Assembly (NCBI GenBank): GCA_913774715.1
Contig: CAJYHS010000246.1
Span: forward strand, 1-64,000
Reading direction: 5' to 3'
DNA: 64,000 nt
Source: an uncultured Siphonobacter sp.
Lineage (GTDB): Bacteria; Bacteroidota; Bacteroidia; Cytophagales; Spirosomataceae
The translations under genes were made by a program, and so were the position numbers. The notes under the pieces were generated by a model, which ran no database searches, had not been told where the DNA came from, and worked only from the letters and a program-made list of their open reading frames with translations. Shown piece after piece: positions 35,388 to 44,868 of the stretch. Numbering within the stretch: position 1 is the stretch's first letter; each line of letters begins with the position of its first letter.

Positions 35388-35559
35388 TAGGAAAATGTGA
35401 TGTAAATGAAATTTTTTAATTTGATAATCGCTGAATACTCCGCTGAATCAGGGAAAAATGATGTAATTACAAAAGATCTTTAAACTTCAGTGAGTTTTAT
35501 TGTCTGATTGTCAACTTATACTAGAAGAGCACCCTAACGATATACTTCAACGAGGTTAT

Positions 35560-36702
35560 ATGTTGAAAAAAAGTACACTTATAGTAGCCGGAACAGTGAT
35601 GCTTAGCTGGGCATGTTACGTGATCTGGTCCAATAAAAATCGGCACATTGCTTTACCTCCAGCGGACGTACAGTATCGATCTTTTGCTGAAGTAGGCCGC
35701 GATTCAGGTCGGGGTAACCTGATTGGGATTCAGCCTTACATGCTACCCGTTGACTATTCAAGTGAAGAGGCTTTTTTCCAGAAATTGAATGGGTATTTTT
35801 CCGAGGCTCGTCGGAAAGGCTGGCTCAACCGGAAAAGTATCGTGGTTCTACCCGAAAATATTGGTTTATGGCTACTCGTATCGGGTGAAAAGAAAGAAAT
35901 ATACGCTACGTCCCGCCTGGACGAAGCCATGAAGACGCTGAAATACAGTAATTATTTTGCTTTTCTGTCCTCGCGAATGCAGGCTCCGCCGGATATTAAA
36001 GATCAGGCCAGCTATGCCCTTGTTTCCATGAAAGCGATGGATATGGCTACTATTTACCAGCAAACGTTTTCGCACCTGGCCAGTACCTATGACGTTACTA
36101 TTGTAGCCGGGACCATTACTTTACCCGAACCTTCCATTCGCGATCAGAAGCTTATGCTGGAAGAGCAAGGGGCTTTATACAGTGTCTCCGGCGTCTTTTT
36201 GCCCGATGGTTCATTGGGAGGACTGGTTCGAAAAACACATCTGAGTGAGACAGAACGTAAGTTTATCGCTCCTGGAAAAATTAGCGACGTATCCATTACA
36301 GAAACGCCCGCGGGTAATCTGGCGGTATTAATCAATCAGGATTCTTGGTTTTCAGAAGCCTATACGGCCATTCGGGATAAAAAACCGGCGATAGTGGCCG
36401 TCCCATCTATTATTACCCTGAATAACTTTTTTCAGGTTTCCTGGTCGGGATACAAAGAATACTTGACGCCAGCCGATGCTCGACAGGATGTTTCAAAAAT
36501 CACGGAAGAAGAAGCCTGGAAAAAATACAGTTTCATTGGCAGAGCCGAAAAAGAAGCCAACATTAAGAGAGGAATGGGCGTTTTTCTTCGCGGCGAACTA
36601 TGGAACCTAGGGTCCGATGGCAAAACGTTAATGGTACAGGATACTACTTTTTACGAAGGGAGAAATACGCAGGGAGCCAGTTTATCCTGTTTATGGTTGT
36701 AG
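35560..36702 (+). CDS. Membrane-anchored nitrilase-fold protein lacking catalytic Cys
   Basis: 380 residues from the ATG at 35560. An N-terminal TM anchor (about 5-23) is followed by a carbon-nitrogen hydrolase fold. Glu99 (VLPEN) and Lys215 (VRKTHL) of the triad are in place. At the nucleophile position the sequence is VLINQDSWFSE: Asn259-Gln260-Asp261 stand where ICYDxRFPE is usual, so the Cys is absent. It is probably a pseudoenzyme or uses different chemistry. It faces the periplasm if the anchor is a signal anchor. A TTG at 35500 is an unlikely longer start. Confidence 0.75.
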   Translation: MLKKSTLIVAGTVMLSWACYVIWSNKNRHIALPPADVQYRSFAEVGRDSGRGNLIGIQPYMLPVDYSSEEAFFQKLNGYFSEARRKGWLNRKSIVVLPENIGLWLLVSGEKKEIYATSRLDEAMKTLKYSNYFAFLSSRMQAPPDIKDQASYALVSMKAMDMATIYQQTFSHLASTYDVTIVAGTITLPEPSIRDQKLMLEEQGALYSVSGVFLPDGSLGGLVRKTHLSETERKFIAPGKISDVSITETPAGNLAVLINQDSWFSEAYTAIRDKKPAIVAVPSIITLNNFFQVSWSGYKEYLTPADARQDVSKITEEEAWKKYSFIGRAEKEANIKRGMGVFLRGELWNLGSDGKTLMVQDTTFYEGRNTQGASLSCLWL

Positions 36703-36838
36703 CGGTCGGGTAAATAAGCTCCGGCAATACGGGAAAACTCCGTAGGGAAGCATACTTTTGCGGTTTGATCAGCGTATTAACAGACCGACAGTCAACTCAG
36801 AAAGGCAATAAGCTACCCCTTCAAGGGTATCCTTCCGT

Positions 36839-38494
36839 ATGAATCGTATTACCACTTCACTTCTCATTGCCCTGGTGGCAGGCCTATTTTTCATCCCTTT
36901 CCTGGGAAACGTTCATTTATTCGACTGGGATGAAATCAATTTTGCCGAAGCCGCCCGGGAAATGATCGTTCTCAAGGATTATTTACGCGTACACATTGAT
37001 TTCCAACCTTTCTGGGAAAAACCACCGTTTTTTTTCTGGCTTCAGGCTCTGGCCATGAATGTCTTTGGCGTAGGCGAGTTCGCGGCTCGTTTGCCCAATG
37101 CCATCTGCGGAATCATTACGCTGATTTTAATATATCACCTCGGTCAACAGCTTTTTAATCGCCGTTTCGGTTTGGTATGGGTAGCCTGTTACCTGGGCTC
37201 CATTCTTCCACATTTGTATTTCCGCTCTGGTATTATTGATCCCTGGTTTAACCTCTGGATTTTTCTGGGATTAAACGGCGTGATTTTCTTCCGTTGGAAA
37301 AAAGATCGCTTCAGTATCCGGCTGCCCAAAGGACAATGGTTTTACTTAGTATTAGGTGGATTCTTATTAGGCATTGGAATGCTTACCAAAGGGCCCGTTG
37401 CCTTCATTATTGTTTCGCTGACGCTGGGTGTCTACTTCATCATCAACAGGTTTAAATTCTATATTAGCCCTTTACACTTCCTCATCTTTGCGTTGATGAC
37501 TTCGGTCGTAACCGCCATTTGGTACGGGATCGAAACCTATAAAAACGGGTTCTGGTATCTACAGGAGTTTATTAAATACAGTTATCGATTATTCTCGACT
37601 CCCGATGCTGGACACGGCGGTTTTCCGGGTTATCACTTTGTTATCTTGTTTTTTGGCTGCTTCCCGGCCAGTACGTTTGCTTTGCGGGCCTTAAACTTTC
37701 GTAGTCAGACGGGAGAAACGGATTACCAGCGAGATTATCAAAAATGGATGGTAATTCTGTTTTGGGTAGTATTACTGCTATTTACCATCGTAAAATCGAA
37801 GATTGTACATTACTCTTCGATGTGTTATTTCCCGCTTACGTATTTAGCGGCATTAACGCTGCAATGGATGTGGGAAGGTCGAGTGAAGTTTACGACCTGG
37901 ATGAAAGTAAGCCTGATCGTTTCGGGGGGCGTTTTCGTCCTTTTAACCATTGCCGCTCCCGTGTTATCTAATCACATCGACTGGATTCAGGCCCAGATTG
38001 CTAACGATAAATTTGCCGTAGCCAACCTGAATGCCAAGATTAACTGGACGGGTTGGGAAGCCACACCTGGGGTTGTTTTGGCCATCGTTATTGCCACGGG
38101 ATTGTATTTCTTTAACCGCCAGCAATACGCGAAAGGCGTTTCTACGCTGTTTTTAGGAACGGCTGTTTTTGTGACTTTGACGCTTGCCTTTTTCATTAAC
38201 CGCATCGAGGGAATCTCGCAGGGGGCGGCCATCCGCTTTTTAGAAGCCCGGCAGGGTGAAGATTGTTACATCGTTACCTATCGATATAGAAGTTATGCAC
38301 CGTTCTTTTACGCCCGTCAGCAGCCCGGCCGCCATTTAAGCAGCTGGCAGGACGACTGGGCTTTACGTAGTCCCGAAGTGGATAAGCCCGTGTACGTTAT
38401 CACTAAAAATTACTTCGAAGCCGAAACAGATACCATGCCTCAGTTACAGAAAATTGGCTCAGAAAATGGTTTTGTCTTCTACAAGAGGAAATAG
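36839..38494 (+). CDS. GT39/ArnT-like membrane glycosyltransferase
   Basis: 551 residues with a dozen or so TM helices. The first loop has FDWDEINFAEAAREMI, the acidic catalytic motif of GT39/ArnT enzymes, followed by FWEKPPFFFWLQ. It would add a sugar from a polyprenyl-phosphate donor. It is related in layout but not closely in sequence to the protein at 30979-32646. The DPM1-like GT2 next door (38605, convergent) could make its lipid-linked donor. Confidence 0.87.
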   Translation: MNRITTSLLIALVAGLFFIPFLGNVHLFDWDEINFAEAAREMIVLKDYLRVHIDFQPFWEKPPFFFWLQALAMNVFGVGEFAARLPNAICGIITLILIYHLGQQLFNRRFGLVWVACYLGSILPHLYFRSGIIDPWFNLWIFLGLNGVIFFRWKKDRFSIRLPKGQWFYLVLGGFLLGIGMLTKGPVAFIIVSLTLGVYFIINRFKFYISPLHFLIFALMTSVVTAIWYGIETYKNGFWYLQEFIKYSYRLFSTPDAGHGGFPGYHFVILFFGCFPASTFALRALNFRSQTGETDYQRDYQKWMVILFWVVLLLFTIVKSKIVHYSSMCYFPLTYLAALTLQWMWEGRVKFTTWMKVSLIVSGGVFVLLTIAAPVLSNHIDWIQAQIANDKFAVANLNAKINWTGWEATPGVVLAIVIATGLYFFNRQQYAKGVSTLFLGTAVFVTLTLAFFINRIEGISQGAAIRFLEARQGEDCYIVTYRYRSYAPFFYARQQPGRHLSSWQDDWALRSPEVDKPVYVITKNYFEAETDTMPQLQKIGSENGFVFYKRK

Positions 38495-38522
38495 AATAAG
38501 AAAGACAGTAAAGTCTGATTAT

Positions 38523-38565
38523 AAAAGAGAAGACCGGGGATAATTAATCCCCGGTCTTCTCTTTT
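38523..38565. terminator. Bidirectional terminator
   Basis: A perfect 18-bp stem (38523-38540 / 38548-38565) around a 7-nt loop, with A- and T-rich ends, lies between the GT39 gene and the convergent GT2 gene. Confidence 0.88.
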
Positions 38566-38604
38566 GTATAACTGAAAACTAAAAACAGACAACTGAAAAC
38601 GAAC

Positions 38605-39369
38605 TTAACGACTGACCGATGTAGTCTTGGCCGTTTTCTTCTTCATGAAATCGCCCCGAGAGAAGAATTTTTCAATCATGCAGTACAGCAGAATGAAGAA
38701 ATAACGACTGCCCATTTCCTTGATTTTAAGCTTTGATTCGCCGTATTTCCGGTTGGTCCAGGAGTTGGGAACAATCTCAAAAGTATAACCCCGGACGTAA
38801 GCCTTCAAAGGTAACTCTACCGTCAGGTTAAAGTGCGGAGAAAGAAAAGGCTTAATGCCTTCAATCGTTTCGCGTTTATAGAGTTTAAAAGCGTTGGTGG
38901 TATCGTTGTACTTGATGCCAATCATCATCCGAATGATCAGGTTAGCCACCCGGTTAATAGTCTTCTTTAAGGCAGGATAATCAATTACTTTACCTCCCTT
39001 AATCCAGCGAGAACCGAAAACCGCGTCTGCATCCGTTTCCCGCATTTTATAATAATATTTCACCAAGTCTTCTGGATCATCCGATAAATCGGCCATCATT
39101 ACCGCTACGCAATCGCCCGAAAAACGCTCTAATCCATAACGAACGGCATAACCGAAGCCATTAGGTCCCAGGTTGGTTTCGAAATGAAGCGTGGGTATCT
39201 GCAGGGATAACTGCTGTAAAACCTGCAAGGTATTATCTTTAGAGTTATCGTTAGTGACAAAAATCTCGTGCTCAATTCCTTCCCGAGCCAAAGTTTTATA
39301 TAACGACAGCAACGTTTCAGAAATGGAATCCTGTTCGTTATAGGCTGGAATGACAACGCTGAGTTTCAT
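38605..39369 (-). CDS. DPM1-like family 2 glycosyltransferase
   Basis: 254 residues. The GT2 core is MKLSVVIPAYNEQDSI, then VTNDNSKDNT and the metal-binding MADLSDDPED near 90. Soluble, without C-terminal TM helices. Such enzymes make polyprenyl-phosphate mannose or glucose. That product would feed GT39 enzymes, two of which are in the window. It ends with a basic tail (KKKTAKTT). Confidence 0.87.
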   Translation of the reverse strand: MKLSVVIPAYNEQDSISETLLSLYKTLAREGIEHEIFVTNDNSKDNTLQVLQQLSLQIPTLHFETNLGPNGFGYAVRYGLERFSGDCVAVMMADLSDDPEDLVKYYYKMRETDADAVFGSRWIKGGKVIDYPALKKTINRVANLIIRMMIGIKYNDTTNAFKLYKRETIEGIKPFLSPHFNLTVELPLKAYVRGYTFEIVPNSWTNRKYGESKLKIKEMGSRYFFILLYCMIEKFFSRGDFMKKKTAKTTSVSR

Positions 39370-39433
39370 AACAAGGGAAGGATTGGACGGGATTTACGAT
39401 ACGTAATGATAGTAGATAACTAAAATGGTGTAA

Positions 39434-39441
39434 CAAAGATA
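39434..39441 (-). promoter_or_regulatory. -7 box of the DPM1-like gene
   Basis: On the minus strand this reads TATCTTTG, an exact TAnnTTTG match about 65 nt before the start codon. No -33 match at standard spacing. Confidence 0.42.
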
Positions 39442-39498
39442 AAATTTCCTGTCACTATTTCGATACTGACGCATGAAGTAACTCGTCGTATTGAAAGG

Positions 39499-39527
39499 CA
39501 AACGCCGGACTTAAGGCCCGGCGTTTG
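39499..39527 (-). terminator. Hairpin after epimerase gene
   Basis: A perfect 10-bp GC-rich stem (CAAACGCCGG / CCGGCGTTTG) with a 9-nt loop lies 23 nt past the epimerase stop. Only a weak T stretch follows. Confidence 0.65.
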
Positions 39528-39550
39528 TTATAAAAAGAGCGGATATTCAA

Positions 39551-40621
39551 TTACGCATGACGCAGACGTTCCGCAATTCCATCGTGGATTTCTGAAAGGG
39601 TAGACGTAATGTCGTAAGTCCAGTTCCAGCCAGGATAATGAGCTTTGAATTTCGATAAATCAGATACGTACCAGATGTGATCCCCAATACGGTTGGTATC
39701 AGAATACGTGTAATTCATCGTATTACCCGTGATTTCTTCACAAACCTTGATGGCTTCCAGCATAGAAACGTTGGCAAAGCGGCCACCTCCGGCGTTGTAT
39801 ACTTCACCCGCTCGTGGGTTCTGATAGAAGTGCCAGAACATATTCACTAAATCATGAGCGTGAATATTATCACGAACCTGCTTGCCTTTGTAACCGAAAA
39901 TAGTGTAGGAGTTACCCGTAATGGCACATTTCATCAGATACGAAAGGAACCCATGTAACTGAGCTCCCGAGTGGTTGGGGCCGGTTAGGCAACCGCCACG
40001 GAAAATTCCCGTTTTCAAACCGAAGTAACGACCATATTCCTGTACCAGAACGTCAGCTGCTACTTTCGAGGCACCGAACAGCGAGTGTTTGGTATGGTCA
40101 ATGCTCAGATGTTCGTCAATACCATTCTCGTAATAGGCATGATCTTCCGCAATTTCCCAACGCGTTTCTCTTTCTACTAAGGGGAGGAAGTTAGGGTTAT
40201 CGCCGTAAACTTTGTTGGTAGAAGTGAAAATGAAAACCGCTTCTGGGCAATGAAGACGAGTCATTTCCAGTAAGTTCAACGTACCCGTTGCATTGACGGA
40301 GAAATCCGTAAAAGGCTCGCGGGCGGCCCAGTCGTGGCTAGGTTGAGCGGCCGTGTGGACAATAAGCTTAATGTCCGCACCAAATTCTTTAAAAATGACT
40401 TCCAGCTCTTCTACGGAACGAATATCGGCGGTACGGTGGACGTAGTTTGAATATTTTTCCTGAATACGATTCCGGTTCCACTCCGTATTGCCATCTGTAC
40501 CAAAGAAGTATTGACGCATATTATTGTCAACGCCAACTACCTGATCAAATTTATCTGCGAAGAAAGAAACCGATTCACTACCAATCAGGCCAGCAGAGCC
40601 TGTCACTAACGCAATATTCAT
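39551..40621 (-). CDS. NAD-dependent epimerase/dehydratase, CDP-paratose 2-epimerase-like
   Basis: 356 residues, extended SDR. The NAD loop is [10 protein letters not shown] (7-16), then [11 protein letters not shown] (near 134-144). The catalytic YxxxK is F182-G-A-S-K186, with Phe for Tyr. The same HSLFGASK motif is usual in the bacterial subfamily, so it is not a local mutation. RfbE-like enzymes act on CDP-sugars, but this subfamily's substrate is not established. The position beside the EPS genes suggests a nucleotide-sugar for surface glycans. Confidence 0.83.
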   Translation of the reverse strand: MNIALVTGSAGLIGSESVSFFADKFDQVVGVDNNMRQYFFGTDGNTEWNRNRIQEKYSNYVHRTADIRSVEELEVIFKEFGADIKLIVHTAAQPSHDWAAREPFTDFSVNATGTLNLLEMTRLHCPEAVFIFTSTNKVYGDNPNFLPLVERETRWEIAEDHAYYENGIDEHLSIDHTKHSLFGASKVAADVLVQEYGRYFGLKTGIFRGGCLTGPNHSGAQLHGFLSYLMKCAITGNSYTIFGYKGKQVRDNIHAHDLVNMFWHFYQNPRAGEVYNAGGGRFANVSMLEAIKVCEEITGNTMNYTYSDTNRIGDHIWYVSDLSKFKAHYPGWNWTYDITSTLSEIHDGIAERLRHA

Positions 40622-40702
40622 GTGTTAAAGGTTTATATAATCACATACAAGCCTAGGGCGTATGTGAAGAAGCTACTAAATTAATAACAATCTTATGAAT
40701 GC

Positions 40703-40740
40703 AAAAAAAGCGATACTACTGCCTATAGAGTACCGCTTTT
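40703..40740 (-). terminator. Terminator of small lipoprotein gene
   Basis: The arms (40706-40717 and 40729-40740) pair at 11 of 12 positions. On the minus strand the hairpin runs into seven T. It lies 27 nt after the lipoprotein stop. Confidence 0.78.
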
Positions 40741-40766
40741 CATGTATAACTGTTTTTGAAAAAGAA

Positions 40767-41015
40767 TTAATTATGAGTAGATCCCTTTTCAGACAATAAT
40801 TTAAGACGAATATCTTCGGCACGTTGAGCAACACCTTCTTTATCAGGCCAATTTTGTTTCAACTGTGCCGCAGCACTATCAGGAGAAACGCCATAGACAG
40901 TTTTGTCATTCTTACGAACGTCAGCCTGTTCGATGGTATTTGCTTTTTGATAGGAGCAGGAAGCCAGCAGGCTACCTAGCATAAGAACGGATAAAATCGT
41001 TTGTACTCGCTTCAT
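40767..41015 (-). CDS. Small lipoprotein
   Basis: 82 residues from the ATG at 41015. The signal peptide MKRVQTILSVLMLGSLLASC ends in the lipobox LASC, so Cys20 would be lipidated. The mature part is short and charged, with AAAQLKQNWPDKEGVAQRAEDIRLKLL as a likely helix. No known domain. It has its own canonical promoter and terminator. It stands alone between the epimerase and the GT2 synthase. Confidence 0.78.
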   Translation of the reverse strand: MKRVQTILSVLMLGSLLASCSYQKANTIEQADVRKNDKTVYGVSPDSAAAQLKQNWPDKEGVAQRAEDIRLKLLSEKGSTHN

Positions 41016-41042
41016 AAGGAGAATGATGTCAGGGACTGGCTG

Positions 41043-41073
41043 CAAAAATAGGTAGCAATTGATTCAGTACAAA
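41043..41073 (-). promoter_or_regulatory. Canonical Bacteroidota promoter of lipoprotein gene
   Basis: On the minus strand: TTTG (at 41073-41070), exactly 19 nt, then TATTTTTG (41050-41043). This is the best match to the -33/-7 consensus in the window, together with the rpmB promoter. The leader would be about 22 nt. Confidence 0.75.
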
Positions 41074-41192
41074 CACATTATTTGATTTTCATGTTTCATA
41101 AAAGCTTGAATTAGGCCTGAAATGGAAAAAAATACCATAATTCTTTTATAAAAGTATTCAATAAAGAAGAGTCGAGTATCTTTACTCACGTC

Positions 41193-41200
41193 TATGTTTG
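41193..41200 (+). promoter_or_regulatory. -7 box close to GT2 start
   Basis: TATGTTTG matches TAnnTTTG and ends 7 nt before the ATG at 41208 (another Met at 41214), so the mRNA leader would be very short. Confidence 0.4.
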
Positions 41201-41207
41201 TCCGCCA

Positions 41208-42398
41208 ATGTTTATGCAAATCTTCCTGGAAAGCCTGCTCTGGCTGTTAATTTTCCTTGTTTTTTATACCTATTTAGGGTACGGTATTTTCCTCTGGCTT
41301 TTGTTGAAAGTTCGGGGAAAGAAAAAAAGCCTGTTTAATGATCAGTATCAGCCCGAGGTAACACTTGTGATTCCGGCTTATAATGAAATGACATGTCTGG
41401 CCGAGAAAGTAGAGAATTCCCTGCATTTAAATTACCCGGCTCATTTATTAAAGATTCTGTTTGTAACGGAAGGTTCTACGGATGGAAGCACAGAGTGGTT
41501 GCAGCAACAGTACGGAACCAACGAGCGGATTTCGGTAATGGGGGGAACGCAGCGGCGGGGAAAGATTGAAGCTATCAACCGGGCAATGCAGCAGGTACGT
41601 ACGCCATTGGTTATTTATACGGATGCTAACACTAATCTTAACCCGGACGCTGTATCTAATATCGTTCGGCACTTTGCCGATTCGAAGGTAGGAGCAGTTT
41701 CTGGCGAAAAGCGGATTCAGACTTTCGATAATGAAGCTGCCGCCGGAGCCGGTGAAGGGTTATACTGGAAATATGAATCGTTTCTCAAAAAGCTGGATAC
41801 CGATTTACACAGCGTAGTAGGAGCGGCAGGTGAATTATTTGCCATCCGAACGGAACTCTACGAGCACGTAGAAAAGGACACCCTGCTCGATGATTTCATG
41901 ATCTCCCTGCGAATTGCCAGTCGAGGCTTCCGGGTGGTATACGATCCTGAAGCGTATGCTCTGGAGCGGCCCTCTTTCTCGATTGGGGATGAGAAAAAAC
42001 GGAAAGTTCGTATTGCAGCGGGCGGATTTCAATCCATTGCCCGTTTATCGCATTTACTGAATATTTTCCGATACGGCTGGCTGTCTTTCCAATACATTTC
42101 CCACCGGGTAATGCGTTGGGCCGTAGCTCCATTTGCGTTACCGCTTATTCTGTTAGTAAACCTGGTACTGGCCTTTAGTACGGGAGGCTGGTTTTATAAA
42201 GCCCTATTGCTTGCTCAAATCGGTTTCTACGGAGCAGCCCTGCTGGGCTATTACTTCGAAAACAGAAAACTACGCATCAAGGCTTTATTCGTACCCTATT
42301 ATTTCTCGTTCATGAACTGGTGTGCTATTCTGGGGTACTTCCGCTATAAGAATGGACTATCTTCGGGAATCTGGGAAAAGGTTCGGCGAGCGGATTAA
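41208..42398 (+). CDS. Membrane family 2 glycosyltransferase
   Basis: 396 residues. An N-terminal TM helix (about 8-30) precedes a GT2 domain: VTLVIPAYNE, EGSTDGSTEW, IYTDANT and TLLDDFMISLRI as the acidic base motif. R-K-V-R (EKKRKVRIAAGG) stands near the QxxRW site. Three C-terminal TM helices follow (about 300-390). This architecture fits a processive or lipid-linked glycan synthase. It converges on the two paralogous GT2 genes; the stops overlap by 4 nt. Confidence 0.85.
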   Translation: MFMQIFLESLLWLLIFLVFYTYLGYGIFLWLLLKVRGKKKSLFNDQYQPEVTLVIPAYNEMTCLAEKVENSLHLNYPAHLLKILFVTEGSTDGSTEWLQQQYGTNERISVMGGTQRRGKIEAINRAMQQVRTPLVIYTDANTNLNPDAVSNIVRHFADSKVGAVSGEKRIQTFDNEAAAGAGEGLYWKYESFLKKLDTDLHSVVGAAGELFAIRTELYEHVEKDTLLDDFMISLRIASRGFRVVYDPEAYALERPSFSIGDEKKRKVRIAAGGFQSIARLSHLLNIFRYGWLSFQYISHRVMRWAVAPFALPLILLVNLVLAFSTGGWFYKALLLAQIGFYGAALLGYYFENRKLRIKALFVPYYFSFMNWCAILGYFRYKNGLSSGIWEKVRRAD

Positions 42399-43591
42399 TG
42401 ATTGATCTGATCTTTTCCAACAATGGTATGGGGCGTGTGTAGAAACCGTCCTTTACTTTTATACATGCGGGTAACCCCACGTAAAAAGCGTAAGAATAGA
42501 TTAGGAATTTCTTTGAGTTCACGCCAGCCGATTTTCTCCTTTAAGAATTTGGGAATGATGATGTAAAAGGAAAATAACAGAATAATAAGCTGGCTGGTAG
42601 TCAAGATGGCTAAAGGTAAATCCTGAAGAATCAGACTTAGTAAAATACCGATGGTTAGTAAGCCTAAAAGGATAACCCGGGGTATTAACAAAGTTTGAAG
42701 AGCCTTGTCAAAATAGTCCCAGTTTCCTTTAAAAACGGACAGGAGTCCAGGAATTAAATCAGTTTTAAGAGCCGTAACCTGAGCAGCAATCCAGCGGGTT
42801 CTCTGTTTTTCAAAGATCATAGGGTTCTGAACTTTCTCGTCGTAGCAAAGAGCATTACTCAGAAACTCTATTTTGATATCTCTTTTGAGTAAGCTCATTT
42901 CCAGCGCTTTATCTTCATTCAGGCCGCCAGAAATGTAGATTTCAGAAACCAGATTACGCAACAAGGTGTAATCAAACGCCATACCTGAACCAATCAGTCC
43001 CGAAGAAAGATTAACGGCCCGGTGAGCCCGACGCAGAATATAGTTATTTAACTCTTCACTTACCGAATCCAGCACAGCCGTTGAAGTGTTGGTATTTTTT
43101 GCGGTTCGATAAGCCTGTAAAACTTTCCATCCCTGCTCAAAACAAGCATTGACTTTCAAAGCAAAATCATTCTCCAGAATGTTATCAGCATCAACGATCA
43201 AAGCAATGTCGTAGACCTTCTGAGTTCTCTGAAGAACCGTGTGTAAGGCAATGGCCTTGGTTGAGTTTTCGAAAGATACCTCTTCAACAGTGATGGGCAT
43301 GGCTCTCAGCGTTTGCAGCGTTTCGGGCTTAAACGAATCGGCAATGACAATGACATCGATTTGGTCGGTAGGATAATTTTGCTGGAGAGCGTATTTAGCG
43401 GAATCAATGATGACCGTATCCTCTTTGTAAGCAGGAATCATCAGAGCAATTCGGCGATAAGATTTAGGGGCCGTATGGTTATAAGTGGGTGCTTTATAAA
43501 ATAAACCTGCGATAGCAAAAAAGAATACGTAGGCAGTACTAAAGGCTGCAATAGTGAAGAAAATAACCAGAATTATATGGATGACAATCAT
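42395..43591 (-). CDS. Processive-type GT2 glycosyltransferase, paralogue A
   Basis: 398 residues. N-terminal TM (about 5-30), GT2 domain with RIALMIPAYKED, LIVDADN, GGLNEDKALEMSL (base motif) and QRTRWIAAQ (the QxxRW product-binding motif). C-terminal TM helices lie at about 295-340. This is the arrangement of cellulose/hyaluronan synthase-like enzymes. It shares most motifs with the gene upstream at 43649-44839 (paralogue B), so the pair probably arose by tandem duplication. The gap to paralogue B is 57 nt. Confidence 0.86.
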   Translation of the reverse strand: MIVIHIILVIFFTIAAFSTAYVFFFAIAGLFYKAPTYNHTAPKSYRRIALMIPAYKEDTVIIDSAKYALQQNYPTDQIDVIVIADSFKPETLQTLRAMPITVEEVSFENSTKAIALHTVLQRTQKVYDIALIVDADNILENDFALKVNACFEQGWKVLQAYRTAKNTNTSTAVLDSVSEELNNYILRRAHRAVNLSSGLIGSGMAFDYTLLRNLVSEIYISGGLNEDKALEMSLLKRDIKIEFLSNALCYDEKVQNPMIFEKQRTRWIAAQVTALKTDLIPGLLSVFKGNWDYFDKALQTLLIPRVILLGLLTIGILLSLILQDLPLAILTTSQLIILLFSFYIIIPKFLKEKIGWRELKEIPNLFLRFLRGVTRMYKSKGRFLHTPHTIVGKDQINH

Positions 43592-43648
43592 AGTATTGTG
43601 ATTGAAATGGTTCGTTACAGAGGAAGGTTAGTTAATCCGGTATTACTT

Positions 43649-44839
43649 TTAATTGTTAGGGGTATCATTAACTGAATTATGCGGCGTATGAATAAATCGA
43701 CGGTTCGCTTCTTTGATTTTGGTAAAGGTGCGGAGAAACCGTAAAAACAATCCCGGAATTTGACTCAATTCAGACCATCCAATCTTCTTTTTGAGTTTCG
43801 CGGGAATCGTCATATAAAAACAACCGATTAGCAAAACTAACTGAAGGCTGCTTAAAACAATCAGGTTGATATCTTTTAACAAGAAACTAATAACCATACA
43901 TACGGATAGTGTTCCCAATAAGATGACCCTTGGGAATAATACTGTTTGAATAGCTTTGTCAAAGTAATCAATATTTCCCTTCGTTATTAATGACTTTATA
44001 CCCGAGAATAAATCTCTTTTCAAGTACTTAAATTGAGCCGCAATCCAACGGGTTCGCTGGTTTTCAAAAACTTGCGGAGTCTGAACTTTCTCATCATAGC
44101 ATAGAGCATTGACAAGGTATTCGATTCTGATACCGTTTTGTAGAATTCGTAATTCGAGTTCTTTATCAAATCCGCCTGTTGTTACAATTAGAGGCATCAA
44201 TTGCTTAAAAAGATTGTACTCAAAAGCCATTCCTGAGCCAATAAGACCCGAAGATAAACCCAGAGCCCGATGGCCCTGTCTCATTAAATGGTTATTGATC
44301 TCTTCACTTACCGCGTCTAGTAATGCAACGGGGGTATTGACATTTTTAGCTACCCGATGCCCCTGAACTACTCGCCAGCCCGATTCAAAAGCATTATTGA
44401 CCTGATGTAAAAAATCGGGAGCAAGCAGGTTGTCTGCATCCAATACTAAAGCAATGTCATAAGACTCTGGCAGGCGTGCCAAGACCTGATTAAGTGCTTT
44501 GGCTTTCGTTGAAATATCAAACGATACCGTTTGTAAATCAATAGGTAGTTTGCTCAGAGTTTCCAGCGTCTGTTGCTGAAGTGAATCAGCAATAACGATA
44601 ACTGTATAAAAATCCGAAGGGTAATTTTGTTTGAGCAAATGAGTAGCCGACTCTATAATTACTGAATCTTCCCGGTAGGCCGGAATAAAAACGGCAATTT
44701 TCCTGAATTTATACGGCTTCTTGGTCTGGTAATTCCTTGACTTATATAGAAGTCCTGCCAGGCTAAATATTACAACATATGCTGTTGTAAAAGCAGCCAG
44801 GGCTAAGACTATATAAAGTAAAATAGTTAGAATATACAT
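43649..44839 (-). CDS. Processive-type GT2 glycosyltransferase, paralogue B
   Basis: 396 residues, the same plan as paralogue A: N-terminal TM, KIAVFIPAYRED, LVLDADNLLAPD, then QRTRWIAAQ and C-terminal TM helices. The base motif differs: TTGGFDKELELRI stands where A has SGGLNEDKALEMS, so the ED pair is changed. This may alter the acceptor or impair activity. Its start is 29 nt from the stop of the EPS operon's last GT2. Confidence 0.85.
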   Translation of the reverse strand: MYILTILLYIVLALAAFTTAYVVIFSLAGLLYKSRNYQTKKPYKFRKIAVFIPAYREDSVIIESATHLLKQNYPSDFYTVIVIADSLQQQTLETLSKLPIDLQTVSFDISTKAKALNQVLARLPESYDIALVLDADNLLAPDFLHQVNNAFESGWRVVQGHRVAKNVNTPVALLDAVSEEINNHLMRQGHRALGLSSGLIGSGMAFEYNLFKQLMPLIVTTGGFDKELELRILQNGIRIEYLVNALCYDEKVQTPQVFENQRTRWIAAQFKYLKRDLFSGIKSLITKGNIDYFDKAIQTVLFPRVILLGTLSVCMVISFLLKDINLIVLSSLQLVLLIGCFYMTIPAKLKKKIGWSELSQIPGLFLRFLRTFTKIKEANRRFIHTPHNSVNDTPNN

Positions 44840-44868
44840 GGCGGTGTATAGTCGTTTAAAACGTACTA

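Noticed and set aside
39551-40621. Epimerase with Phe in place of catalytic Tyr as an inactivating mutation
   Set aside because: The HSLFGASK motif is the normal form in this bacterial subfamily.
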